In this document: piece after piece, positions 25,802 to 37,049 of the stretch
Position numbering within the stretch: the first letter of the stretch is position 1
Layout of the letters: each line of letters begins with the position of its first letter
Origin: Purshia tridentata
Taxonomy: Eukaryota; Streptophyta; Magnoliopsida; Rosales; Rosaceae
Direction of reading: 5' to 3'
Assembly (NCBI GenBank): GCA_003254885.1
Contig: QANT01008409.1
Location: forward strand, 33,605 to 97,604
Length of the DNA stretch: 64,000 bases
Program-made: the position numbers and the translations under genes
Notes under the pieces: generated by a model
Told to the model about the DNA's origin: nothing
Database searches by the model: none
What the model saw: the letters and a program-made list of their open reading frames with translations, nothing else

Positions 25802-27296
25802 AATTTCCAGCTTCTATATATTAACACTCCAATATATAACACTCTAAAAGCTCTTAATTTGACTCTTTCAAACAGAGATCAAATTTTGCTTTCAATATGT
25901 TTGCTCTCATTAGCTATAGTAATTAGTCTTGGCACGTATGGAGCTGGTATGGTATAGAGTATAGAGAAAGAGCTATAGCTAGCAGATGAAACTCTCTTTT
26001 TTCTCTAGTACTTATTATTTGGAGGGGTTCGTGTAGCACCTAATACTGATCAAGATTGTGTAAGAAACGGAAAGACGTTCAGCGACAAACCCAAAACGAA
26101 TGGCATGCGTTTGTAGGTTTGTGATTGATCACCTCCAATTCATCACCTCTCTACTATGTTTTGCTGTTTTCTAGGGGATTCATTTTGTCATCTTTGTACC
26201 TGTTTTAACTGTATGTTACTCATCGGCATTGGGATGCCTAAAAGACGATCGAATTGCTTGGTCCCCACATTAATTTCTTGGGCCGGCCCAGCTTAGAACA
26301 CGGTGGTTGGTATAGTATTGATGGACCCTTTCTTAATAACAATACTACGCTTACTATATTTTCATATCATAATTTTATATCATTTTACATGACAATCTAC
26401 ATAGCATTCATACAGCGGACACTAAAAATATACAAATAAAACCTTAAAAATAAGGAAAAATTCTATCAAGTATAATAATGACACATAAGATAGTATAAAA
26501 AATATGATATAAAAACATAATAAGAATAGTATTATTGTTTTCTTAATTGTTATTTGACTTCAAATATTTCACTCTTCATGATTCATTACTTTTGTATGGG
26601 ATTGGTCATTGGTTAAGGGAGGATCATAATTGGGAGAAAATCTAAGGAAAAATAGTTTGCTGAAATAAAAGGACAAAATCAGCAAAAAAAGATAAATGGG
26701 ACAAAAGATTTTTTTATTTTTTATAAGGAAAGAAAGAGCTTTTTATCATCATAATTGCGAAAAGGACTTCAACAGTACATAATGACAAAAAGGGTACCAA
26801 AGCTTACCCGTCTCTCTTTAGACTTTTTAAGAAAATTTGGTAGCTAGAGGTTCAAGGAAGGTACAAAAGTGATATTTGAAAAAGAAAGAGTGGAGTAATT
26901 AATCAAGATTTTGTAATCCGAAAGGGTGGTTTGGTGGTAAAGGATAAGACAATTTTCATAAATGTAAGAATATCTGAATTAATTATGTAATTTGTAGCTA
27001 GGTGGGTTGTTTAATTTTGCTAAAAGAAAAAAGAAATGGTTTGATGGAGGGTGGTGATAGGATTTGAAGAGAAGTGAGGGGCAAAAGAAGAAATTAAAGA
27101 AAGAGAAGGGGATGGATTTGAGAATATGAATGAAGTGGCAGCTGGAGGTGTGAGAGAGAGGCCAAGAAGGAAACATAGGCAAAGTCGTCGGATGTGGCGT
27201 CGGTGGCGCCGCCTAAGCCTTGGATTTGCCAAAGGAATGAAGTGCTTGTCCCAACTCCCAATCCCTTTTCCTCTAACCAAACCTCATAGGCGGCAT

Positions 27297-27303
<7 letters not shown>

Positions 27304-27336
<33 letters not shown>
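27304..27336. repeat. (TC)n microsatellite
   Basis: About 16 uninterrupted TC units. It is likely to vary in length between individuals. Confidence 0.95.
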
Positions 27337-27339
<3 letters not shown>

Positions 27340-27478
27340 TATCATATCAACAACACGCCTTGCATGTCCTTTTCCATATCTATCAATATACTCTAATTGC
27401 TGCAGTCTCGCTTCAACATCAAATTAATATATTACTGTAATTTCACCAATCCTAGCTAGCTAGCTCCATATATATTAT

Positions 27479-27529
27479 ATAATAAGCTTCTAAATTAATA
27501 TATATATATATATATAATAATAAGCTTCT
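27479..27529. repeat. 13-bp perfect direct repeat flanking an AT filler
   Basis: ATAATAAGCTTCT occurs at 27479-27491 and 27517-27529, around a 25-nt filler that is mostly (AT)n. The AT microsatellite may have expanded after insertion. Confidence 0.7.
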
Positions 27530-28211
27530 CTATGGCATCTTATATATTAGTTCGTAAAAATTCATCATATGATTTTCGTATGGATTGAGCATATATATTA
27601 ATTGTTACAAGACTTAATTACTTCTTTGGTATGTAACTAGGTTAATCAACTAGATCATGTACGTACAAGTTTTAACATTCAGTTACAAAACTATGTGATC
27701 GACAATAATTAAATTGGAGAAGCCTGATGGGGGATATACTCTCAAAGTCTCAATAAGCTGATATATGCATGCCCAAGAAACAGGAACAGAGACCTCAATA
27801 TAATCTATATACCCCATTATTCCTTGTTTTAATCCCCTAAAACATATGCATATGTAGCAATGGTTGTCTTACTGGAGGTGGAGGTATTTCTGTTTCATAT
27901 ATGCACTTGAATGAAAACTCAAAACAGTAAAATTTAATTAAGCTACGTCCGATCGATCGTCTGCTAGCTTGGACTATATTCAGCCCAGGCATATGGCCAG
28001 GTCAAAGCTGTACTGCCTTGGAATCCTTATTAATCGTAGTATAAATATTGTCAACTCTGTTGTTGAACATCTCCAGCTAGCTAGCTAGCTATCATTGCTA
28101 TAATATGCCACCAGATGCCATTGAGGCAAATCATGGCATTGCTGGCCGATTTGCTTACAGTTATTAAATTAAATTAATTTGTTCACTTTTTGGATTGGGC
28201 CATTGGGGTTG

Positions 28212-28265
28212 GTCTTTCAGATATGGGTATGGATCATATGCCCATATGGTATGGGCTTGAAAGAC
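28212..28265. repeat. Nested inverted repeat
   Basis: Inner arms GCCCATA and TATGGGC (28240-28256) have a 3-nt spacer. Outer arms GTCTTTCA (28212-28219) and TGAAAGAC (28258-28265) pair perfectly. Function unknown; it could be a small foldback or chance. Confidence 0.5.
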
Positions 28266-28847
28266 TCCTTGGATGGTCTCAGCCCATAAAAGAAATCTGG
28301 ACAAAGCCCATACAGATCCATACAAGGATAGGGACCATGGGGTACTCAAAAGACTTACAAGCGAAAGCCCTTTTACAACCGTGAGCTTCACATTTTCTTC
28401 ACCAGTCACCCGGCATATGACAAGTATCCCACACCAGGATAAAGTTGCAGAACAATATGCCTAAGTTTTATTAATACATGCAGATTTACATAAATTGAGC
28501 TTCTGTTATTGGATCTTTGGGAATTTATAGACCTTCAAATCAAGCAAAAAGCAGCTATTTTTACTCGCATAGAATCTATACTCTTCTCTCTGTCCAACAC
28601 ATCAATTCTACATCTTGCCAAAGGACATTCACATGTTTTTGTTTGTAGTGAAAATGATAAAATCTCCCCAACTTTTTGGTTGTAGTTGGATCTTCATCAT
28701 CTACTCACTGTCCTCATTATCCACACTCATCTTCCACAATGTGATAATGCTCTGAAACCTATTCACAGAAAAACAAATATCCATAGGAAAGCCTAGTAGC
28801 TAGCTAGGTTGCAGTATTGATCCCTAGTTCTCATCTCCATTGCTGCC

Positions 28848-29495
28848 ATGAATCCAATAATTCTATTTGTTATTATTTCATCTTTGTTCTTCCAGTCAGT
28901 AGTATTTGTGAGAGTTGAATCAGCAAGAACTAGGCCAGTCAAAACTAACTCCCAGATTCTCGTAATGGGTCTTGTTTATTGTGACATCTGCTCCAACAAC
29001 ACCTTCTCCAGACACAGCTACTTCATACAAGGTGACATATCTCAACTAATTACCATATACTAGGTTAAAGTTATGTTTAAATTAATTTGTGGAAAGTGAA
29101 GCATATGATTTACATTTCCAAGTCCTAATTATAGCTAGCTTTCACCACCAGGTGCTGAAGTTAAAATTGATTGCATATTCAAAGCAGTCTCACCAAGAAC
29201 CGCAGAGCATATTTCATTCTCAGTGAATAGAACTACAAACAGATATGGGGTTTACAAGCTGGAAATCCCATCTGTTGAGGGAATCAAATGTGCAGAAGAT
29301 TCTGCAATAGTCTCTTCCTGCCAGGCAACCTTAATGTGGACTAGATCTTCAGCATGCAATGTTCCTGGTTACAAATCCACATCAGATGAAATAGCAATCA
29401 AGTCAAAACAAGCCAATCTCTGCATCTACAGCCTAAACGCATTGAATTTCAGACCATCAAAGAGAGACATTTCCTTATGTGGAAAAGAAAAATAA
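28848..29495 (+). CDS. Secreted pollen Ole e 1/extensin-like protein
   Basis: Exons 28848-29031 and 29152-29495 join in frame to 175 aa. Residues 1 to about 26 form a signal peptide with hydrophobic core IILFVIISSLFF and an exit near VESA. The mature part opens with VMGLVYCDICSNNTFSRHSY, the typical Ole e 1 domain start with a paired-cysteine motif, followed by AEVKIDC and further cysteines that should form disulfides in the cell wall or secretory pathway. Plant members include pollen allergens and vegetative cell-wall proteins, so pollen expression cannot be assumed. The intron interrupts a glycine codon and has GT-AG borders. By recall the matching Arabidopsis genes are At5g41050 and At3g26960. 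Biochemical activity is not known for this branch. Confidence 0.88.
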
Positions 29496-30192
29496 AATTA
29501 TTTCTGAATTTCTTAGTTACCAGCATGGATTGAACTCCTGTGATTTTCTGTCAATTCTAAACTGGCTTTACTTAGTGCTTAACTAAGCATATATATCCAA
29601 AACCATCTTATCCTCCCATCATCCTCATGGTTCTTTCAGTTCAAAAAAACCACTACCTTGGATTCCCTTTCCCCTTTTAGCCCATCAACAAGATAAGAGG
29701 TCTTTATTTTTTCTTTTCTGCATTACTTGTGTAAACCTGATGGCTGATTGTTGAATGTATTAATTTTATTTAGTTCCTTGTGCAATGAAATGTATATAAT
29801 TAATGTATATTAATATTGAAATTACAACAGAAACAAAAATGGGATGCACAAACAAACAACCCAGGTGGCCCGGTGGGTAATTCATATATATACAATCAGA
29901 TATAAGGAGAGCAGAGTGAAGGAAAAAATGATTGAACTATGCTACATACAAGGGGGTGGTGTTCAAGTACAGATCGAAATTAAATTTCAAGAAAAAAGAA
30001 AATTAAGGGTTGGAAGTAATTTTTAAAATCGTGAGGATACGATATGATAGACTCCAAATTCCCAATTACAAATGCATTACAGGAGAAAATTAGTCGTCCT
30101 TAATCAATTTCTGCTTGAATTCATATATGTTGATGACTCATGACTCATGAGCCTTGAGCCAATTGGGTGATTAATTAATTAAGTAATTAATT
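29496..30192. other. Convergent intergenic DNA between the Ole e 1-like gene and EXO70
   Basis: About 0.7 kb of 3' flanking sequence for two convergent genes. I see nothing coding. The small frames here have no family features. Confidence 0.65.
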
Positions 30193-32382
30193 TCATGGTT
30201 TCTTCCTAAACATTCCGGTGTTGTTGGGGGTTCCATCAAATAGCTCATCAATGTACGTCTCTATATCTTCTGGCTGGAACTTTATGTACTTCTCTGTCTG
30301 CCTCCCCGGGTCCAACACTTGCGCGAACCTCCCCAAGAAAGACCGATATGCCGGAATCATCACCGCCGATATAGACACCCTGAGCTCCGACTGAAGCTGC
30401 TCGTCGCTCACCACCCACGTGGTCTGCGTCTTGTGGATGTCGTCGAACAACGCGTTGAAGCTCTTGAACCTCTCCTTCAGCACCGGCTTCGCCACCTTCC
30501 CATTCACACTCAGCCCCTCGTGGTTCAAACAGTTGAGCAGCCGATTCCACGTCTCCCTCTGGTAGTTCTTGTGAAACTGCCTCAGCTCCGATGACCGCTT
30601 CCGGCACCACGTGTCGCCCATGCAGCTGTGAATCTCCGCCGATCCTTTGATCTTCTGCAAGATGTAGCGGCCATTGTTCATCATGAAGATGTTGCTCAAC
30701 GCCACGTCCTTGTACAGCTTGGCCTTCGCCTCCAGGTTGGTGTCCAACAACGCCATCACCCGCATCATTTCAACCGAGAAAGGCGATTGCTCCGGGACCG
30801 CAATGGCGGCGTTTGGGTCGCCTGCGTCGTAGTCCTGATCTTGAGGTCTGCTTGTCGAGTCGGCGCGTTCGATCTTGGAATGCTCTTTGAACACTTGCTC
30901 CAGAGTCTCCCTGTATTCACAGGCTAACCTCAGGTAATTCATCGTGTAACGGGTCAACGGGTGGACCGCACCACCAGGAACCGGGTTCTTCCCCGTCTCC
31001 GCCTTGATCGAGTTCTCCAGATCACAGAAAATGCATATTACGGCCTCGCCAAGGCGGCTACGTGCTGTGGTGGCCTCGGCCTTGAGCTGGTTGACACACT
31101 CCACCGGGAACAGATGGTCCATCTTGGGAAGCAGCTCGCGCAGGGTCTCGTACATGTCAAGCGTCTTGAAGAGCTTCTCCGCCGAGCGCTTGGACATAGC
31201 GATTCCCTCTGCGAAATTGAGGAGCTGGATGAACACTCCTCTGGTGAGGTTGCTGAAGATAGTCGCCGAGAGTGAGGGGTAGTCGGAGAACACGGCCTCG
31301 ACTAGCTTCCTTTCGCCGATGAAGTAGACAGTGGCGCATTGCTTAAGGGCCTTAACCCAGGAGTTGATCCCTCTCTCGAGAGCCTCCCAATGCATTTTCT
31401 GGATGTCGTCCAGGCTGTGCTTCTCTAGGCCTAGCTTCTGCATGCTCTCTTCGAATGCTTGTCTCCTTGAGATTATGTAAACCTCGCAACACTCTGATTC
31501 GTATCCTCCTGAGATCATCTCCTTGGCTATCTTGTTCAGATTCACCACCACTTGGTGAGCATATCCCGGAAATTGATCAACTTGGTGATCATGTTCTCCT
31601 TCAGCCTCCGCCAATACACAATGGTCTTGTTCTTCATTCTTATTGTTCTCTTTGTCTTTGTTATTCTGATCCTTATGATCATGATGGGAGTCCGGGGGAC
31701 AGGTTTTAGATTCATCCAGAAGAATCCTGAATTCTTCTTCCAGATACGACAAGGCTCGCTGTTGAATGCTTCGGAGGCGATTCATCAACGCACCATGACT
31801 CTCTTCCAGTTTGGATCCCGACAGAGTCTTGCTTAGCCTCCCTATCCGATCCACGGTTTCAAAAAACGACGAGTCGTCCTCCGGGACCTGACACCACTTC
31901 ACTTTCTGTTCACTTGACTCGTGTTTGCTCATCTTATCCTCGACCAAATTCAACAACTTTTCAACAACCCGGGGGACCTCTTCTGGGATATCAAGAACGA
32001 CGTCGTTTCCCTCCTCCCTTTGATGATCATGATTTAGCGATGAGATGAACTGGTCGATGTCTTCAGAGACCTGCTCCAGGGTGGTATGTGGATCTTCTTC
32101 GGGTTCAGGTTCGGGTTCTGGAACGGGATCAGCTTCTGCTGCACCGCTTTCTTCGGTGCTCTCATCTTTCTGATCCTTGTCATCCCTGTGATCCTTGTCT
32201 TCAGGCTCATCATCCTTTTTATTATCAACCTCCGAGCCTTCCTTCTTCTCCGGATGATCTGCGGTCGTCTCGGCTCCTGGATTCACATTTTGATCATGTT
32301 CATCAGTCTTCGCAGGGGACTCCGGTGGCGGTGCATTGGCCTTGGCGTTGGGATCATCCTTCTCTGGAAGCTTCATCTCCAT
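30193..32382 (-). CDS. EXO70C: EXO70 exocyst subunit, C-type
   Basis: A single uninterrupted frame of 729 aa, the usual intronless layout of plant EXO70 genes. Residues 1 to about 95 are an acidic, Glu/Asp/Lys-rich and Pro-rich extension including PEPEPEPEEDP. A short helical part follows (LEQVSEDIDQFISSL), then a second charged His/Asp/Asn-rich insert near 230-260, and from about 270 the EXO70 domain (for example YFIGERKLVEAVFSDYPSL). The C-terminal end carries SAVMIPAYRSFLGRF and PGRQTEKYIKFQPEDIE, which bind phosphoinositides in this family. Exocyst tethers secretory vesicles to the plasma membrane. The charged N-terminus suggests the EXO70C subgroup (pollen-tube and tip-growth linked) and not B or E, but I place the subgroup only by recall. 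Confidence 0.9.
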   Translation of the reverse strand: MEMKLPEKDDPNAKANAPPPESPAKTDEHDQNVNPGAETTADHPEKKEGSEVDNKKDDEPEDKDHRDDKDQKDESTEESGAAEADPVPEPEPEPEEDPHTTLEQVSEDIDQFISSLNHDHQREEGNDVVLDIPEEVPRVVEKLLNLVEDKMSKHESSEQKVKWCQVPEDDSSFFETVDRIGRLSKTLSGSKLEESHGALMNRLRSIQQRALSYLEEEFRILLDESKTCPPDSHHDHKDQNNKDKENNKNEEQDHCVLAEAEGEHDHQVDQFPGYAHQVVVNLNKIAKEMISGGYESECCEVYIISRRQAFEESMQKLGLEKHSLDDIQKMHWEALERGINSWVKALKQCATVYFIGERKLVEAVFSDYPSLSATIFSNLTRGVFIQLLNFAEGIAMSKRSAEKLFKTLDMYETLRELLPKMDHLFPVECVNQLKAEATTARSRLGEAVICIFCDLENSIKAETGKNPVPGGAVHPLTRYTMNYLRLACEYRETLEQVFKEHSKIERADSTSRPQDQDYDAGDPNAAIAVPEQSPFSVEMMRVMALLDTNLEAKAKLYKDVALSNIFMMNNGRYILQKIKGSAEIHSCMGDTWCRKRSSELRQFHKNYQRETWNRLLNCLNHEGLSVNGKVAKPVLKERFKSFNALFDDIHKTQTTWVVSDEQLQSELRVSISAVMIPAYRSFLGRFAQVLDPGRQTEKYIKFQPEDIETYIDELFDGTPNNTGMFRKKP

Positions 32383-32960
32383 TCTGAATATTGACTTAGG
32401 AAATTAATGTGATCGATCAAATGGAGGCCAGGTTTCAAGAAATTCAGAGATGCAATGAGAGAGGAGGGTGGATAACTATCCCTTCATTCTATTCTCTCTC
32501 TATCATCAAATTTTTTTTTTGTTTGGTTTAAGGGATTGAAATGGTCGTTGTAAAGGACGCGAGAGAGAGGGTGGCATGGGGAATGTACGGACGTAATATT
32601 TTCTGGAGCTACAATTGCTTCGGGCGTTTCTTTGTTGGGTAGTTGATTGGAATTCTTTGACCGTTGACCACCCTTCCTCCCAAATTCCAACCATCTTTCT
32701 ATGCTCGCCACGTCTACCTATTTTTTATTTTTATTTTTCTTTCTTGGGCCACCGCCTTAAAGAAAGTGGGCTGGATTGGAATCGGGAATTATCCGGCCCA
32801 AATATGACTCAACCCAAATCCACTCAAGAGTGAAGACTAACTCTGTGTTTCAGTTAAGTTCAGTTGAGTAACTGAGCTTCTTCCGAGTCGGATTCAGAGG
32901 TAGTCGGCAGAGATCTCAGATCCTATATTCAATAACAGACCAAATTGAAACAAGGAAGAG
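32383..32960. promoter_or_regulatory. Shared divergent promoter region, EXO70 and glycosyltransferase-like gene
   Basis: Only 578 bases separate the two start codons, which face away from each other. The interval must hold both leaders and promoters. I could not assign a TATA box to either side with confidence. Confidence 0.5.
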
Positions 32961-35900
32961 ATGAGCTCTCTTAGTCTCACATGGAGAAGGAGACGGGTTT
33001 CTGTAGGGTCGATTCTGATGGTGTGTGCAATAATTGCTTTCATGGGGATGTTACTGCTTGATCTTCCAACGAGCACTTATTTCCCTATTCATATTGAACA
33101 TCCGGATTTGGATTCTGAGAAGGGTGGTGGAGTCACAGTTGGGCATCGTTCCAAGCCTCAGAGCGAGAGAAAGAGAAAATCGAGCTCGTCGTGTGCTACG
33201 GTGGAAGAGATGGGAAAGGACTTCAAGGGAGGGTTTTGGAACCAAAGTTTTAGAGTGAGGGAATTTATTCAACACCACTTTGCCTTGAATGGTACTCTCC
33301 ATTTTTGTTCATTTTTAATTTTTATTGTTAGCTCTATTCTAGTCTAGACTTTAGTAATAGTAATGTTGTATAAGAAAGAACATACAATACATACTGGCTG
33401 ATTCATTACAGTCACAAGCACTGCTGTCATTACTTCAGTGTTGGTCATTTTCACAGCTCAGCTTCTTTAAGGTTTTAAATTTACGTGTTGTTATTGGTCG
33501 AGGACATAACTTTCAATTGCCATTTGCATAAAAATTACGATTAAATACTAAATTCTTGTTCCATATGCAAACGTTTCGTTGTATGTAGTTCTTGCTGCTA
33601 ATATTTTCCACTGAAGTTGCTAATTTTTGAGTGTGGAACTTGTGATTCCTTGAATAACTTTTGAGAGATGAAAGCTCATATAGCTGGTTCACTTTCAGGT
33701 GCTTTTAGGGTCCGAAATCTTCCTCCGGAGCAGTTCTGTCAGCATGGCTTTGTGATGGGCAAAGCATCAGAAGCAGGTTTCGGGAATGAAATGTACAAAA
33801 TCTTAAGTGGTGCAGCATTGAGCGTAATGTTAAACCGGTCCCTCATCATTGGGCAAACCAGGCATATTGGTTCTTTCTCAAGCCTTTCTTTTATGTATTT
33901 AGTAATTTTATTCCTGCAGTAACCTCAGTTGTTAGAAAATTCCAGTCTTGTTGCTTACCCTTAAATCTTATCATTATATTGTATAGTGCTTCCTTTAAAT
34001 GTTTGTTAACATTTCATATCATATCATTATAACATTCTGATGCAAATAAAATAATAATATAATAACGTTTATAATAAGCATGCCCCAGAGCAAAAATTGG
34101 TCAGTTATGGGAACCTAAAAATGCTCATTAATTTTTTACACTGTAGTCATTTTACCTGGAATGTTATTCATACCATAGGCTCAAAAAAGGCACATTCCTT
34201 GCATGTGTTTTTTGAAACTCTTTCAATGAGTTAGCCTAATAGAACCTAAAACTGGGATCTCAGTCACAATAATTAAGTTGCAGAAATATACGCTTTTGCT
34301 TGTGCTCACATCAGCATTTGCTTGTTTCAGGGGAAAATTCCCTTTTGGGGATTACATTTCTTATTCCAACCTTTCATTTACCATGAAAGAAATTAAGCAT
34401 CTGTGGAGACTTAATAAATGTGGGAAGAAGTATGGAAGGCAACTGATCATGAGGACTGATGACTTTGAGAAGCCAAGAAAGACAAATGTCCTCTGTAGCA
34501 ACTGGAGGAAGTGGAAGCAACCTATTATATGGTAAAGTGAGAAGTTTTTTAGATTTAGCCCATAACTCACCCTCACGTATCATCACATGATCATTAACCT
34601 TAGTACTGCAGGTTTCAAGGTACAAATGATGCTGTGGCAGCCCAGTTCTTTTTGAAGAATATACACCCTGAGATGAGAAATGCTGCTTCTAATTTATTTG
34701 GAAAGCCAGAGCTTCTCCATTCTCGTCCTAATGTGTTTGGGGAGCTGATGAGAGTTCTTATCTCTCCTTCTGAGGATGTTGAGGAAGCTGTTAATTGGGT
34801 TCTTGGGGGAGTGGATCCTGATATTTCACTGCACATGCGAATGCTCATGAATAGGTATTGCAACCAACCATTTAGTTGTTGCTTGATTGGGTAAAATTTT
34901 GCATTAAAAATTACAATGTCGGTGAGGTAAGGCATCTTAATGGTTTGCTGTTCTATTAATTGGTCATATGATATCTACCAGATCAATGAAATTACAGAAA
35001 TGAGTGCTGTTTAGTGGAAAGTAGAAAAAATTCTGAAGTTGGCAGTTTAAAAAATACCATTGGATTTGCTTGATAATTGCATTCAATTCATTATGCATAT
35101 GAACACATATCAGAAAACTCTCTCATACACACAAAAATGTCTACTATTCACCTATGAATTCAATTAATGATGCAGGTTTTTGCCTCGTGTGTTTCATTTT
35201 CAGGTCTGGGAGAGCTGCACAGGCAGCATTGAACTGCATCAGAAAGGCCATGCACAATCTTGGCAAGGCCCCAAGAACCAGGGTGGTCATAGTGTCAGAT
35301 ACTCCCTCTCTTGTAAAAAGTATTACAGCAAATATAAGTAAATTTGCAGAGGTAATTTTCTTGATGTGTGGAATATTCCAAGTCATATTGCATAACCAGA
35401 AATGTATCATTCATGATATTATAATAATATCATCTGTGTGCATCTCCTATTTTTGGCCACACATCATTGGACTCTATGCAACTTTGCTCTTTTTTAAACT
35501 TTTAGTCCGGAATTCAACTTTGATTTCTTTCTCCTAAATGAGTTAAATAGTTTGCATCCTTTTGACTTCAATTGTGGTTTTCTTAGGTTATTCATTTTGA
35601 TTATGAACTTTTCAAAGGAAATATAGCTGACGGCAGTAAAGGATTGCACAGTTTAGACTTTAGAGTGAAAGATTGGGGACCAGCACCCAGATGGGTTGCG
35701 TTTGTGGACTTCTTTCTTGCATCACGTGCCAAACATGCTGTTGTGTCTGGGGCTCACAGACGTGTTGGGACTACGTATGCTCAGTTAATTGCAGCACTCG
35801 CTGCAGCAAACAATCTTGGTACATATATACGTGCAGTATCTGAATCATTCATTACTTTAACAAATGTTGCCAAAAGTGTTGTAATGTGTATCGTGTTATG

Positions 35901-36246
35901 TTTCTCAGGTGACGAATCAACTGGTTCTAATTTTTCATTCTTAAGCAGCTTTCAAAGTGATTTGTTGAGAGAAGGTTTGAGATTTCAGATCGGCTGGGGA
36001 CACGTCTGGAACAGATTTGCAGGACCCCTTAGTTGTCATAGCCAGCTTAATCAATGTGCTTTCACACCACTTCTCCCTCCTGCATGGTGGGATGGTCTTT
36101 GGCAATCCCCACTTACAAGGGATATCAATAGGTTGGCGGAATATGGCATCCAATTATCTGGTTTTGGCACAATTGATGAAACTCATCTTCAGTCCTTTTG
36201 TAGTTCAAGGAAAGATGTTGTCAAAACTGTTCCATTCATATTGTAA
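32961..36246 (+). CDS. Type II membrane protein, putative glycosyltransferase (fucosyltransferase-like)
   Basis: Seven exons (32961-33291, 33699-33861, 34331-34531, 34612-34854, 35204-35351, 35587-35818, 35909-36246) give 551 aa. A basic N-terminus (TWRRRR) followed by a hydrophobic segment at about 15-34 is the layout of a Golgi type II enzyme. The luminal part has EAGFGNEMYKILSGAALSVM, then LNRSLIIGQTR and FPFGDYISYSN, which resembles the nucleotide-sugar binding start of fucosyltransferase-like folds; later RVVIVSDTPSLV and FVDFFLASRAKHAVVSG fit the second lobe. Six introns are phased; intron 2 needs a GC donor (see findings). By recall it matches At3g26950, annotated only as a transmembrane protein. 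Donor and acceptor substrates are unknown. It shares its promoter region with EXO70. Confidence 0.8.
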
Positions 36247-37049
36247 TAGTTGAGACGTTGACATTGCATTTCATTCATGCGCACTGCACTGCGCAGTGAG
36301 AACTGATTCCCCAAATTCTCTCCATGCAAGCGCATCATTGTATTTTTTGCCACTTCCACCAATTTTTATATTTTGTAAGATTTACACCGGCCATAAATTT
36401 ACGAAGTTGAGATCGTATTTTTTTCTTTTACTTTCTTTTTTAGGACAAAAATAGATGTGGAGGCTTTAAACCATATATGGTATGATCAAGTCCAAACCGC
36501 ATGTGGTATTGCACTTTCTTTCTTGATGAAATATCAAATATGGTTTTGTGTGTCAACAAAATAATATGATATCGTATTAAACAAGTAAATAATCCAACCA
36601 CATCACTGAAATCGGGGATGATAGCACCTATTATGGTATAGTATCTAACATATTAAATAGATAATGCCATGGTATCCAGCATAATAATTCCAAAAATAAA
36701 ACAAAATTTATAAGGGAGGTCCTACTCCTAGGTCCCAAAGAGAATAAAAAGAAAAAAAAACAAATAGAAAGGAAGGAGTATATATATAATTATATTTGAA
36801 AAGTAAGGAGTTGACCAAAGATTTGATTTGATAATTAAAAAAAGGAATGAGAACGTGTTATATAGGCAAGATCAGGTACAGCATGGATTCCATAAAAGAA
36901 CCCTGTACTCATCATCCCGTCGTAGGTTGTTTCTTGGGCATTGCGAGTTCATATGCTTAGGGTTTTTGAGTGCTTAATTTCGCTTCTTCTTTTTTTCTTT
37001 TGTTTCTTTTAGGATTTTAGAAAACATTTTTCACTTCCGTTGGAGCATA
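36247..37049. other. Intergenic DNA and RLCK leader
   Basis: 3' UTR of the preceding gene, AT-rich spacer, then the probable transcribed leader of the kinase from about 36900. No other gene seen. Confidence 0.6.

Larger units (their letters stand above)
25802..28847. other. Upstream region of the GRAS gene and of the Ole e 1-like gene
   Basis: AT-rich DNA of 3 kb without a supportable gene. A GA-rich stretch with (TC)n at about 27304-27336 carries a spurious arginine-rich frame. A direct-repeat-flanked AT filler lies at 27479-27529, an agct run near 28076-28091, and a nested inverted repeat at 28212-28265. Confidence 0.55.

Noticed and set aside
27126-27440. Arginine-rich frame ending in a serine-leucine run
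   Set aside because: The second half is translation of the (TC)n microsatellite, and the first part matches no family.
30248-32387. Several long frames on the opposite strand and other frames within EXO70
   Set aside because: They are shadows of a GC-rich single-exon gene. The 729-codon frame has the domain signatures.
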